From: Limnohabitans sp. MMS-10A-178
GTDB taxonomy: Bacteria > Pseudomonadota > Gammaproteobacteria > Burkholderiales > Burkholderiaceae_C
Length of the DNA stretch: 64,000 bases
Direction: 5' to 3'
Assembly (NCBI RefSeq): GCF_003063375.1
Contig: NZ_NERY01000001.1
Coordinates: 1,612,001-1,676,000 of the forward strand
The notes beneath the pieces were generated by a model that was not told the DNA's origin, searched no databases, and worked only from the letters and a program-made list of their open reading frames with translations. Made by a program: the position numbers and the translations under genes. The number at the start of each line of letters is the position of its first letter. Within the stretch, counting starts at the first letter, position 1. This document shows positions 35,372 through 44,321 of the stretch, in pieces.

Positions 35372-35815
35372 TCAGGCCTTGGTTTGAACTGCAGAAATTG
35401 CAGCCCTTAAACCCAACAAGTAACTGTCGACGCCAAAACCTGCAAATTGGCCTTTGGCAATTTCTGCAATGACCGATTGGTGCCGAAAAGCTTCTCGTGC
35501 ATGGATATTGGACATGTGGACTTCGATGATGGGGCACTTCAAAATGGCCAAGGCATCGCGAATGCCGTAGTTGTAGTGCGTCCATGCACCCGCATTGATC
35601 ATCACGGCGTCAATGCCATCGGTATGTGCTTTGTGAATTTTTTCAACCATGTCTCCTTCGAAGTTGGTTTGAAAGCATTCCACATCGGCCCCTAATTCTT
35701 GTCCGAGTTGTTTCACTTGTGCGTCAATTTCAGCCAAGGTGATGGTGCCATATTGGGCAGGATCACGTTTGCCAAACATGTTCAAGTTGATGCCGTTCAA
35801 ACACAAAATTTTCAT
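35372..35815 (-). CDS. aroQ: Type II 3-dehydroquinate dehydratase, divergent
   Basis: A 147-residue flavodoxin-like dehydratase. Tyr22 (QYGTITLAEID) is the expected catalytic Tyr. NAGAWTHYNYGIRDAL and EVHMSNIHAREAFRHQSVIA carry the active-site Asn and His. The N-terminal motif reads LNGINLNMFGKRDP where the family usually has LNGPNLNLLGxREP. I chose MKILCLNG at 35815. It converts 3-dehydroquinate to 3-dehydroshikimate, in synthesis or in quinate catabolism. The divergence may mean a paralog. Confidence 0.85.
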   Translation of the reverse strand: MKILCLNGINLNMFGKRDPAQYGTITLAEIDAQVKQLGQELGADVECFQTNFEGDMVEKIHKAHTDGIDAVMINAGAWTHYNYGIRDALAILKCPIIEVHMSNIHAREAFRHQSVIAEIAKGQFAGFGVDSYLLGLRAAISAVQTKA

Positions 35816-35934
35816 GATCATCCTCAAAGGTGGGGCTTGGAAAGATCCCTAGTGGAATCATGGAATCTGGGCCCATTAAGCCGATTTTCCAATATTTGAG
35901 GCAATATCACGCCTTTATTCCAAAAACTTTTGCC

Positions 35935-36594
35935 ATGTCTGCTACTTTAAAAATCGATTTTGTCTCTGACATTGCCTGCCCATGGTGTGCGGTGGGCTTA
36001 GGCGCACTAGAGCAGGCCTTGAGCAGGCTCGAGGGTGAGGTGACCGCAGATTTGCATTTTCAGCCCTTTGAATTGAATCCCAACATGGGCCCCGGCGGCC
36101 AGGATTTAAGTGAACACCTGACTGCAAAATACGGTTCAACCCCCGAGCAGCAAGCCCAGATTCGCGCCAACATTTCAGCGCGAGGCGAAGAGGTGGGCTT
36201 CAAATTCAACCCGGCTGGCCGCGGTCGTGTTTACAACACCTTCAATGCACACCGCTTGCTCCATTGGGCTGGCGTCAAAGGGCCAGCGGGAAGTCAGCAC
36301 GCTTTGAAGAAAGCCTTGCTCGAGGCGTATCAGGGCCGTGCAGAGCGTGTTGAATCAGATGAGGTTTTGTTGAATGTGGTGGCTTCGGTCGGATTGGATG
36401 TGACGGAAGCAAAAGGTATTTTGGCCTCTGACACCTATGGCCAAGAAGTGCGCGAGGTCGAGCAGTTTTACCAACAAGCAGGCATTCATTCTGTGCCTGC
36501 CGTCATCATCAATGACAAGCATCTGATTTCGGGCGGTCAACCTGCAGAAGTGTTTGAGCAGGCCCTCCGAAAAATCGCTGCTGGTGAAGTTTGA
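35935..36594 (+). CDS. DsbA-family oxidoreductase (FrnE-like)
   Basis: A 219-residue thioredoxin-fold protein with an inserted helical domain. The CPWC motif at residues 15-18 (SDIACPWCAVGL), PFELNPNM, and the cis-Pro region HSVPAVIINDKHLISGGQP are FrnE/DSBA features. It has no signal peptide, so it is cytoplasmic. I chose ATG 35935; the frame extends upstream without a good start. It heads a five-gene run, 3 bp before the DCC-family gene. Confidence 0.88.
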   Translation: MSATLKIDFVSDIACPWCAVGLGALEQALSRLEGEVTADLHFQPFELNPNMGPGGQDLSEHLTAKYGSTPEQQAQIRANISARGEEVGFKFNPAGRGRVYNTFNAHRLLHWAGVKGPAGSQHALKKALLEAYQGRAERVESDEVLLNVVASVGLDVTEAKGILASDTYGQEVREVEQFYQQAGIHSVPAVIINDKHLISGGQPAEVFEQALRKIAAGEV

Positions 36595-36597
36595 AAC

Positions 36598-36987
36598 ATG
36601 CCTGCACTGACTGTTTACTACGATGGCAGCTGCCCGCTGTGCCGGCGTGAGATTGCCTTTTACCAAGGCAATCCAGATGCGGCTCAACTGGCTTGGCACG
36701 ACGTCAGTGTGAACTTTCAGGCCAACGACGATTCAAGCCTTGGAGATGGCCTCAGTTGCCAAAGAGCCATGGCCTTTTTTCATGTGCGCGATGCGCAAGG
36801 CAACTTGTTTGAAGGCGGTGCGGCATTTGCCCGACTTTGGTTAGAGTTGCGTGGTTGGCGCTTGGCCGGTCGGGTGTTTTCGGTGTGGCCGTTCAGTTGG
36901 GCCATCAATGTGGGCTACAAAATGTTTTTGCCCATCAGGCCCACTGTGCAAAAGTATTTGCTCAAATGGGATGCACGTCATTCATGA
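36598..36987 (+). CDS. DCC-family thiol-disulfide oxidoreductase-like protein (DUF393)
   Basis: A 129-residue protein. YYDGSCPLCRREIAFYQ (Cys12, Cys15) is the DxxCxxC signature of the family, which is related to thioredoxins. FARLWLELRGWRLAGRVFSVWPF fits the conserved second half. No catalytic function has been firmly set for the family. Its stop overlaps the next gene start (ATGA). Confidence 0.88.
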   Translation: MPALTVYYDGSCPLCRREIAFYQGNPDAAQLAWHDVSVNFQANDDSSLGDGLSCQRAMAFFHVRDAQGNLFEGGAAFARLWLELRGWRLAGRVFSVWPFSWAINVGYKMFLPIRPTVQKYLLKWDARHS

Positions 36988-37688
36988 GCCAATACCAAGC
37001 CTTGGTTCTGGGTGCAAGTGGCGCTATTGGCAACGCCTTTGTTTCGCACTTCCAACAAGACCCTGATTGCGCCTTGGTGGTGGGCTTGTCCCGCCAAAGC
37101 GAGTTGCATTTTGAATTGGAAAACGAAGCCAGCATGGCCCATTGCGCTGCGCAATTGCAAAGTCCAACGGGGCCTTATGGTGTTTGCCAGTTCAAGTGGA
37201 TCATCGATGCAACAGGCGCATTGACCATTGATGCCCAAGGGCCCGAAAAGCGAATCGAAGCATTGAATGCCCAGCAACTTTTGAGGCAGTTTGAGGTCAA
37301 TGCGGTAGGTCCGGCTTTGCTGATGAAGCATTTTTTCCCATTGCTCCTTAGCCAAGAGCCATCATGCTTTGCTACTTTGTCAGCACGCGTTGGCAGCATT
37401 GAAGACAATCACAAGGGTGGTTGGTATGGCTACCGTGCAGCCAAGGCCGCTAGAAACATGTTGCTGCAAACTGCAGCCATTGAAGTGTCTCGGAAAAAGC
37501 CACTCTGTGTTTTTGCAGCCTTGCAACCTGGCACAGTTCAGTCCAAACTGTCTTCCAATTTTGTGGCAGCCCCAGATGCCATGGCGCCAGAAGAGTCAGT
37601 GTCCAAGTTAATGGCTGTTTTGTCAGGCCTAAAGCCCAACGGTCGTGCACAATTTGTCGACCACGCTGGGCAAGTGATTCCATGGTGA
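36984..37688 (+). CDS. SDR-family protein (C-factor-like)
   Basis: A 234-residue SDR. The cofactor motif is LVLGASGAIGNAF, and WIIDATGALTI takes the place of NNAG. The Ser and YxxxK are in SARVGSIEDNHKGGWYGYRAAKAA. This resembles CsgA/C-factor-type SDRs. I chose ATG 36984, which overlaps the DCC gene stop by 4 bp; the longer open frame is inside that gene. Substrate unknown. Confidence 0.85.
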   Translation: MSQYQALVLGASGAIGNAFVSHFQQDPDCALVVGLSRQSELHFELENEASMAHCAAQLQSPTGPYGVCQFKWIIDATGALTIDAQGPEKRIEALNAQQLLRQFEVNAVGPALLMKHFFPLLLSQEPSCFATLSARVGSIEDNHKGGWYGYRAAKAARNMLLQTAAIEVSRKKPLCVFAALQPGTVQSKLSSNFVAAPDAMAPEESVSKLMAVLSGLKPNGRAQFVDHAGQVIPW

Positions 37689-37712
37689 TAAATTGAATAG
37701 GAGGGGAGAAAT

Positions 37713-37892
37713 ATGAGCGAAGATCCAAGATGTTGTGGCACCGGTACTTGCATCATTGACCCTGAGGGTCGTTGTTGGTGCGGTCAGCAATGGGACGGCG
37801 AGAAAATGGCCATGCCCAAACTAGAACTTTCGGCAGATGATGCACAAAAGCCGCCGCCTAAGCAAAATCAATCTTCTGCACCATCCCAATGA
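37713..37892 (+). CDS. Small Cys-rich protein, 59 residues, unknown function
   Basis: A 59-residue protein with a strong ribosome site (AGGAGGGGAG) before ATG 37713. Its N-terminal half has five cysteines in the pattern CC-x4-C-x7-C-x-C (EDPRCCGTGTCIIDPEGRC then WCGQQWDG), which looks like a metal-binding knuckle or redox site. The C-terminal half is hydrophilic and Pro/Gln-rich. Its stop overlaps the next start (ATGA). It is below common ORF-length cutoffs, so it may be missed by annotation. No function can be assigned. Confidence 0.8.
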   Translation: MSEDPRCCGTGTCIIDPEGRCWCGQQWDGEKMAMPKLELSADDAQKPPPKQNQSSAPSQ

Positions 37893-38476
37893 TTCAGGCA
37901 CTTAAAACCGGCTTTTTCAAACTCTTGTTGATTGGCCTCACATTCACGGGCGGCTTTCAAGCTACTGCCAGTGAACTGTCTGATTTGCTCAAAAATCCAG
38001 ACCATGTGTTACTCATGAGACATGCTAATGCCCCTGGCGTTGGTGACCCTGCTGGCTACAAACTTCAAGACTGCAAGACGCAGAGAAATCTAGATGCCAG
38101 AGGCCGCGAGCAAGCGCAAAAAACAGGTCAATGGTTGAGAAGCCAAGGTGTTGGCAATGCACTTGTGTTTAGCAGTGCTTGGTGTCGTTGCAAAGAAACA
38201 GCTGAAAACTTAGCCTTTGGCACGCCAGTGCCAGAAGCTTCTTTGAATTCATTTTTTGACAATATGCGTCAAGGCCCGCAAAGCAATTTGAATTTGCAAA
38301 AATTCATTGCCACTCAGCTTAAAACCAAAGGTGACAAGGCTTTGGTTTTGGTCACACACCAAGTCAACATTACCGAGTTCACGGGTGAAACCGTAGGATC
38401 TGGCGACATGGTTTTGGCCAAAGTGAATGCAGCTGGAAAAATGCTGTCATTCAAGGTCTATCCTAGCCCCAATTGA
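37889..38476 (+). CDS. Periplasmic histidine-phosphatase family protein
   Basis: A 195-residue protein with a signal peptide (LLLIGLTFTGGFQATA, cleavage before SELSDL). The phosphatase motif LMRHANAPG has the nucleophilic His, and the second catalytic His is in VLVTHQVNITEFTG. CKTQRNLDARGREQAQKTGQWLR fits the branch of small exported RHG phosphatases. It closes the five-gene run that starts at 35935. The natural substrate is unknown. Confidence 0.87.
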   Translation: MIQALKTGFFKLLLIGLTFTGGFQATASELSDLLKNPDHVLLMRHANAPGVGDPAGYKLQDCKTQRNLDARGREQAQKTGQWLRSQGVGNALVFSSAWCRCKETAENLAFGTPVPEASLNSFFDNMRQGPQSNLNLQKFIATQLKTKGDKALVLVTHQVNITEFTGETVGSGDMVLAKVNAAGKMLSFKVYPSPN

Positions 38477-38504
38477 TGTTCAGGGGCATTCAGCCAAGCA
38501 CCTC

Positions 38505-40496
38505 TTATCGGTTCAAGGCCTTTTCAATTTTGTGTCTCGGCACGGTACTTTTTGGAATTTTGAAAGCAGGGCTTTTGCCACCCGCATGCTCAATCAGGGC
38601 GTCCTGAAACCACGAGCGCACATCCTCTTCAAGGCCAATGCCGTGCATGAAGTTGTAGATGGCTTTTTTCAAACCCAATCCTAAGAGATCGTGATCGACA
38701 CCTGTGGGATCTGTGAAAGCAATGTCGTTTTTGCCAAAGCTCACGGGCGGTAAAGGAATGAGTTTGATGCCATATTCTTCGGGGTTCAAGCCCACTGGCG
38801 AGTGAACCGTGCAGGCAAATCTGTGGAAGAAGCCACTTTGAATGCACCCGTTTTCAAATAGCTGGCGCACGTATTCAAGTGCGTCAACGGTGTCTTGTAC
38901 GGTTTGTGTGGGGAAGCCATACATGAGGTAGGCATGCACCAAGATGCCCGCTTCAGAAAAGCCTTTGGTCACTTGCGCCACTTGCTCTACCGACACCCCT
39001 TTTTTCATCAGCTTGAGCAGGCGGTCGGAGGCCACTTCAAGGCCGCCCGACATGGCAATGCAGCCACTTTCGGCCAGCAGCTCTGCCAATTCTGGCGTGA
39101 AGGTTTTTTCAAAGCGAATATTGCCCCACCATGAGATGTGCACATTCCTGCGAATGAGCTCTTCCGCCAATGCCTTGAGAGCCTTAGGCGGTGCGGCTTC
39201 ATCCACAAAGTGAAAACCAGTTTGGCCCGTCTCTTTCACAATCTGTTCAATGCGATCGACCAGCAAAGAAGCAGAAGCAGTCTCGTAACGCGAGATGTAA
39301 TCGAGGCTCACATCGCAGAAGCTGCATTTTTTCCAGTAACAGCCGTGCGCAACGGTGAGTTTGTTCCAGCGGCCATCGCTCCACAATCGGTGCATGGGGT
39401 TGAGCATGTCCAGCAAAGACAGGTAGTCCTGCAAAGGCAGGCCGTCCCATGTGGCAGTTCCCACTTCTTCAAATGGCACATCGGGTTCGGACCAATTGAT
39501 GAGTTGAACGCGCTGCGAATTGCTCGGCGCATTGCCACTTTGAATTGAATCGGCCGATTTGCGAATGAAAGTTCTGACCAAACGAGAAGCAGATCTTTTG
39601 CCTTCTAAGTGCTCGAGCAAGGCAAGTAGCGGCCGCTCGCCTGAGTCGAGTGTGACGAAATCAACATAATCAAAAACACGAGGTTCGGTCAGTTCACGCA
39701 GTTCGGTGTTGACAAAGCCGCCGCCCAGCGCAATCTGAATGTGCGGATGATGCAATTTGATGTACTGCGCAATTCTGAATGCTGCATAGACGGCGCCAGG
39801 GAAGGGGACAGAAAGCAAAACCAAGGTGGGTTGGTGCTTTTCGATGGCTTCGAGCGTTAGAACTTTGAGCTTTTCATCCATCAAGGTGTGTGGTGCAGCG
39901 AGTGCTTGCGCCAAGGGCTCAAAGGTGGCTTGGCTACCCGCCAAGGATTCTCCGTATCGCACAAATTCAAACCGTGAGTCGACTGCATCGCGAAGCACAT
40001 CGGCCAAATCGTTCAAATACAAAGTGGCTAAATGGCGCGCCCGATCTTGCTGACCCAAAGCGCCAAAGGCCCATGAAAGTGGGTCACCCGACTCGCTGTC
40101 GTCGTAGGCGTCTAAAGCAGCGAAGCGTGGGCCTTCAGGCAGAAATCCGCGACCTGCAATGCGGTGACTCAGAGTGCTGTCCTTGCCTTGCAAAAAAGCA
40201 ATGGTGGGTTCGATGGTGTGCTCGTATCGCGGGAAAAAATCGAGAAAGAAGTTAACGCTGGCACTGCGTTCCACTTCAGGCCATTGAAGTGCACGAGCCT
40301 GGATCTCTTTCAAACCCTGGGCTGTGAACAAACTCAACACCAGTTTGAGCGCCAAATCTTCTTGAACTGCAGAGACCCCACGTGAGCGCAAAAAGCCCGT
40401 CAGGTAGGCCGTGGACGGGTAGGGTGTGTTGAGTTGCGTCATTGGCGGAATGACGCTTAAGACTCTCAAAGGTAATAATTTGGAGCTGGGGTTCAT
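38505..40496 (-). CDS. B12-binding-type radical SAM protein with CX4CX2C cluster motif
   Basis: A 663-residue protein. The N-terminal part (VLSVIPPMTQLNTPYPSTAYLTGFL) and the region with IQIALGGGFVNTELREL fit a cobalamin-binding Rossmann-type domain. The radical SAM domain starts near 380 with HGCYWKKCSFCDVS: Cys386, Cys391, Cys394, spaced CX4CX2C instead of CX3CX2C. MSGGLEVASDRLL and YLMYGFPTQT follow as usual. Start ATG 40496 is 12 bp after a GNAT gene that overlaps gcvP, so it may be part of the glycine-riboswitch operon. The reaction is unknown. Confidence 0.88.
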   Translation of the reverse strand: MNPSSKLLPLRVLSVIPPMTQLNTPYPSTAYLTGFLRSRGVSAVQEDLALKLVLSLFTAQGLKEIQARALQWPEVERSASVNFFLDFFPRYEHTIEPTIAFLQGKDSTLSHRIAGRGFLPEGPRFAALDAYDDSESGDPLSWAFGALGQQDRARHLATLYLNDLADVLRDAVDSRFEFVRYGESLAGSQATFEPLAQALAAPHTLMDEKLKVLTLEAIEKHQPTLVLLSVPFPGAVYAAFRIAQYIKLHHPHIQIALGGGFVNTELRELTEPRVFDYVDFVTLDSGERPLLALLEHLEGKRSASRLVRTFIRKSADSIQSGNAPSNSQRVQLINWSEPDVPFEEVGTATWDGLPLQDYLSLLDMLNPMHRLWSDGRWNKLTVAHGCYWKKCSFCDVSLDYISRYETASASLLVDRIEQIVKETGQTGFHFVDEAAPPKALKALAEELIRRNVHISWWGNIRFEKTFTPELAELLAESGCIAMSGGLEVASDRLLKLMKKGVSVEQVAQVTKGFSEAGILVHAYLMYGFPTQTVQDTVDALEYVRQLFENGCIQSGFFHRFACTVHSPVGLNPEEYGIKLIPLPPVSFGKNDIAFTDPTGVDHDLLGLGLKKAIYNFMHGIGLEEDVRSWFQDALIEHAGGKSPAFKIPKSTVPRHKIEKALNR

Positions 40497-40508
40497 GCAC
40501 CCCTGACT

Positions 40509-40994
40509 TTACAGCCACTTTTGCATGAATTGCGCTTGTCCTGCCGCAGGATCGAGTTCGTATTGGGCAAATCCAAAGCGTTTGTAGCTGGCCATGGCCT
40601 GAGCGTTGCCGCTCAGCACCTCGAGTGTGAGCTTGCAGCAGCCGCGAGACTGCGCGTAGTCTTCTGCAGCCTTCAGGAGAGCTTGACCCACGCCTTGGCC
40701 ACGATGGCCCGCTAGCACGGCAATGTCATGCACATTGAGCAAGGGCTTGGCCTTGAAGGTGGAGTAGCCTTCAAAACAGTTGATCAGCCCCACCGGTTTG
40801 CCTTCAAGCCAAGCAATGAAGCTGGCGGCGCCAGCAATGCGGGCCATGTCGCTGCACAAGCGGGCTGAATTCTCTGGGTTCAGTGCCTCACCACCGCCCA
40901 TGGGGTCTTGGGCGTAGGCATCTAGCAAAAAAACCAGCGCTTGTGCATCTTGCGTGTTCAAATAATCAACGCGCTTGATTTGCAACGCGCTCAT
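40509..40994 (-). CDS. GNAT-family N-acetyltransferase
   Basis: A 161-residue GNAT. The acetyl-CoA motif is [27 protein letters not shown] (near 95-118), followed by [27 protein letters not shown]. Its ATG overlaps the gcvP stop by 4 bp, so it is translated with the glycine cleavage genes. The substrate is unknown; an amine connected to glycine metabolism is conceivable but unproven. Confidence 0.87.
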   Translation of the reverse strand: MSALQIKRVDYLNTQDAQALVFLLDAYAQDPMGGGEALNPENSARLCSDMARIAGAASFIAWLEGKPVGLINCFEGYSTFKAKPLLNVHDIAVLAGHRGQGVGQALLKAAEDYAQSRGCCKLTLEVLSGNAQAMASYKRFGFAQYELDPAAGQAQFMQKWL

Positions 40995-43894
40995 GAAGCG
41001 TAATCACTCAGAGGCACGCAACTGCAGAACAAATTGCGATCGCCATAGACGTTGTCAACGCGGCCTACTTGGGGCCAGTACTTCACGCTGCTCAAGGGAC
41101 GACCCGCTTGCGCAGCACCCACTTCACGTGAATAAGGGCGATCCCAATCTGCTGCCATCAAACTGGCTGCGGTATGCGGCGCATGCTTCAAAGGATTGTT
41201 GTCTTGCGGCCAAACACCGTTTTCAATTTGACGCACCTCTTCGCGAATGGCAATCATGGCATCGATGAATCGGTCAAGCTCTGCCAATGTCTCGCTTTCG
41301 GTAGGCTCCACCATGAGCGTGTTGACCACGGGGAAGGACAAAGTAGGCGCATGGAAACCATAATCCATGAGACGTTTGGCCACGTCTTCGGCCATCACCC
41401 CACTGCTGTCTTTGAGGCCACGCAAATCCAAAATGCATTCGTGAGCCACATGACCGGCTTTGCCATCTGCGCCCACGCTGGCATACAGCGTGGGATAGTG
41501 ATCGGCCAAGCGATGGCTGATGTAATTGGCCGCCAGAATGGCTGCCTCGGTAGCGTGTTTCAAACCCTCGGCGCCCATCATGCGGCAATACATCCAGCTG
41601 ATAGGCAATACGGCGGCATTGCCCAAGGGCGCTGCTGATACAGCACCCACGCCGTTCACTTTCAAACCGCCGGTGGCATGTCCTGGCAAGTAAGGCACCA
41701 AATCTTCCACCACGCAAACAGGGCCAACACCTGGGCCGCCACCGCCGTGCGGAATGCAGAAGGTTTTGTGCAAATTGAGGTGACTCACATCGCCGCCAAA
41801 TTCACCGGGCGCAGCCACGCCCACCAAAGCATTCATGTTGGCACCGTCGACATACACACGACCGCCATGTTGGTGCACCAGTTCGCACAATGCTTTCACT
41901 TGTGTTTCAAACACACCATGCGTGCTGGGGTAGGTAATCATGACTGCTGCCAAATTGGCGCTGTGTTGTTCACACTTGGCTTTCAGATCGGCCATGTCCA
42001 CATTGCCTTGCGCATCGCAAGCCGTGACCACCACTTGCATGCCCACCATTTGCGCACTGGCAGGATTGGTGCCGTGTGCGCTAGAAGGAATGAGACAAAT
42101 GTTGCGATGGCCTTGGCCCTTGGCTTCATGGAATGCTTTGATGACCAAGAGGCCTGCGTACTCGCCCTGCGAACCTGCGTTGGGTTGCAAACTAATGCCT
42201 GCATAGCCTGTAGCTTGGCACAACCACTCGCGCAGTTGTTCATCGAGCATGGCGTAGCCCTTGAGCTGGTCTGCGGGTGCAAAGGGGTGCATGTTGGCAA
42301 ACTCAGGCCAGGTGATGGGAATCATCTCACTGGTGGCGTTGAGTTTCATGGTGCATGAGCCCAGTGGAATCATGCTTCTGTCGAGTGCCAAATCTTTGTC
42401 GCTCAGTTGGCGAATGTAGCGCAGCATGCCCGTTTCGGAGTGGTAGCGATTGAAGACGGGATGTGCCAGAAAGTTGCTGGTACGACGCAAGCCTGAAGGA
42501 ATGAGGGAGTCGCGGCCTTTTTCAAAAGGCGTCCAATCTGGCAGGGCTTGGCTGCTTTGGGCAAAGCAAGACCAGAGGGCTTCGATATCTTCGCGCAGAG
42601 TGGTTTCATCGAGAGAGACGCCAATGCTGTTAGCACTTAACTTGCGCAAGTTCAAGCCTTTGTGCAATGCATTTTGCATGATGGCATCGGTGCGATCGCC
42701 GGTGATCACTTGCAAAGTATCAAAGGCAGATTTGTGAGCCAGTTTGCAACCGAGTTGTTCCAAGCCTTCGGCCAAGATGGCGGTGAAGCTGGCCACGCGT
42801 TGTGCAATGCGCTTCAAACCCACAGGGCCGTGATAGACCGCATACATGCTGGCCACGACGGCTGGCAACACTTGTGCGGTGCAAATGTTGGAGGTTGCTT
42901 TTTCGCGGCGAATGTGTTGCTCGCGGGTTTGCAAGGCCAAGCGATAAGCGGGGTTGCCATGTGCATCCACGCTGACGCCTACCAAACGACCAGGCATGGA
43001 GCGCTTGTATTCGTCGCGGCAAGCAAGGTAGGCGGCGTGCGGGCCACCAGCACCCATGGGCATGCCAAAACGCTGGGTGGTACCCACCACAATGTCGGCA
43101 TCGTATTCGCCAGGTGGCGTAAGCAGCGTCAATGCCAGCAAATCGGCGGCCACAATGAACGCGGCTTGAACGGCATGGGCTTGCGCGATGACATCTTTCA
43201 AATCGTGCGTCATGCCGGAGGTAGATGGGTACTGCGCTACCACCGCAAAGTAGTCGTTTTGCTTCATGAGTTCGGGGGCAAAACCGACCAATACATTCAA
43301 GCCCAAAGGCGCGGCCCGCGTTTGAATGACTTCAATGGTTTGCGGATGGCAATCGCCCGCCACAATGATGTTGTTGCTTTTTGATTTGACAGAGCGCTTG
43401 GCCAAGGTCATGGCTTCGGCCGCAGCAGTGGCCTCGTCCAACATGGAAGCGTTGGCAATGGGCATGGCCGTCAAATCGCAAATCATGGTTTGGAAATTAA
43501 CCAAGGCTTCCATTCGGCCTTGGCTGATTTCAGCTTGGTAAGGCGTGTAGGCGGTATACCAAGCGGGGTTTTCCAAAATGTTGCGCAAAATCACACCCGG
43601 TGTGTGATTGCCATAGTAGCCCTGACCAATGAAACTTTTGAGAATTTTGTTTTGCTGCGCCATGGCCTTGAGTTCTGCCAACGCCCCTGCCTCAGTGACG
43701 GCTGCGGGCAACTTCATGGCCTGACTGCGTGCAATAGAAGCGGGCACGATGCTCTCAATCAGAGCACGCCTTGAAGCCAGACCTATGACCGACAGCATGT
43801 GCTGCTCATCTGTTTCACTGATGCCAATGTGGCGTGCAATGAACTCGCTTTCGTTTTCGAGTTGGCTCAAGGGGGTAGCGGAGGACATCAACAT
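40991..43894 (-). CDS. gcvP: Glycine dehydrogenase (decarboxylating), P-protein
   Basis: A 967-residue homodimer-type P-protein, the PLP enzyme that decarboxylates glycine and passes the aminomethyl group to lipoyl-GcvH. The PLP lysine is Lys710 in [41 protein letters not shown] and [13 protein letters not shown] are diagnostic. I chose ATG 43894 with AAAGG upstream; the longer frame runs into gcvH. It is third in gcvT-gcvH-gcvP. Confidence 0.96.
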   Translation of the reverse strand: MLMSSATPLSQLENESEFIARHIGISETDEQHMLSVIGLASRRALIESIVPASIARSQAMKLPAAVTEAGALAELKAMAQQNKILKSFIGQGYYGNHTPGVILRNILENPAWYTAYTPYQAEISQGRMEALVNFQTMICDLTAMPIANASMLDEATAAAEAMTLAKRSVKSKSNNIIVAGDCHPQTIEVIQTRAAPLGLNVLVGFAPELMKQNDYFAVVAQYPSTSGMTHDLKDVIAQAHAVQAAFIVAADLLALTLLTPPGEYDADIVVGTTQRFGMPMGAGGPHAAYLACRDEYKRSMPGRLVGVSVDAHGNPAYRLALQTREQHIRREKATSNICTAQVLPAVVASMYAVYHGPVGLKRIAQRVASFTAILAEGLEQLGCKLAHKSAFDTLQVITGDRTDAIMQNALHKGLNLRKLSANSIGVSLDETTLREDIEALWSCFAQSSQALPDWTPFEKGRDSLIPSGLRRTSNFLAHPVFNRYHSETGMLRYIRQLSDKDLALDRSMIPLGSCTMKLNATSEMIPITWPEFANMHPFAPADQLKGYAMLDEQLREWLCQATGYAGISLQPNAGSQGEYAGLLVIKAFHEAKGQGHRNICLIPSSAHGTNPASAQMVGMQVVVTACDAQGNVDMADLKAKCEQHSANLAAVMITYPSTHGVFETQVKALCELVHQHGGRVYVDGANMNALVGVAAPGEFGGDVSHLNLHKTFCIPHGGGGPGVGPVCVVEDLVPYLPGHATGGLKVNGVGAVSAAPLGNAAVLPISWMYCRMMGAEGLKHATEAAILAANYISHRLADHYPTLYASVGADGKAGHVAHECILDLRGLKDSSGVMAEDVAKRLMDYGFHAPTLSFPVVNTLMVEPTESETLAELDRFIDAMIAIREEVRQIENGVWPQDNNPLKHAPHTAASLMAADWDRPYSREVGAAQAGRPLSSVKYWPQVGRVDNVYGDRNLFCSCVPLSDYAS

Positions 43895-43904
43895 GGAGTG
43901 GCCT

Positions 43905-44273
43905 TTAAGATGCAGAAAAAGCTGTGTAAGCGGTCTCATCCAACAATGCATTCACTTGGGAAGCATCAGACAGTTTCACTTTAAAAAACCAACCGGCACC
44001 CATGGGATCGGTGTTGGCCAGTGAAGGATCATCCCGCAGGGCTTCATTGACTTCCGTAATTTCGCCACTGATGGGCATGTAAACATCGGCAGCGGCCTTC
44101 ACAGACTCCACCACGCCCGCCACCGCCTTTTGTTCAAAACTGCTGCCCACGGCAGGCAGTTCGACAAACACCACATCCCCCAACGCGTCCTGCGCATGGT
44201 GTGTGATGCCCACAGTGGCCACATCGCCCTCAACCAAAATCCATTCATGCTCTTCGGTGTACTTCAAACTCAT
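43905..44273 (-). CDS. gcvH: Glycine cleavage system H protein
   Basis: A 122-residue lipoyl carrier. The lipoylated lysine is Lys59 in [28 protein letters not shown] at the start and the C-terminal [10 protein letters not shown] are typical. It shuttles the aminomethyl group between P and T proteins. It lies 48 bp after gcvT and 10 bp ahead of gcvP, with GGAGA before its ATG. Confidence 0.97.
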   Translation of the reverse strand: MSLKYTEEHEWILVEGDVATVGITHHAQDALGDVVFVELPAVGSSFEQKAVAGVVESVKAAADVYMPISGEITEVNEALRDDPSLANTDPMGAGWFFKVKLSDASQVNALLDETAYTAFSAS

Positions 44274-44321
44274 TTTTATCTCCTAATTAATTGGGGTCAG
44301 ATCAGAATTGTTTTGCTTGCT

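Noticed and set aside
41678..43384. Plus-strand open frames of 226 and 240 residues inside gcvP
   Set aside because: Both are antisense shadows of gcvP with His/Cys-rich, motif-free sequence.
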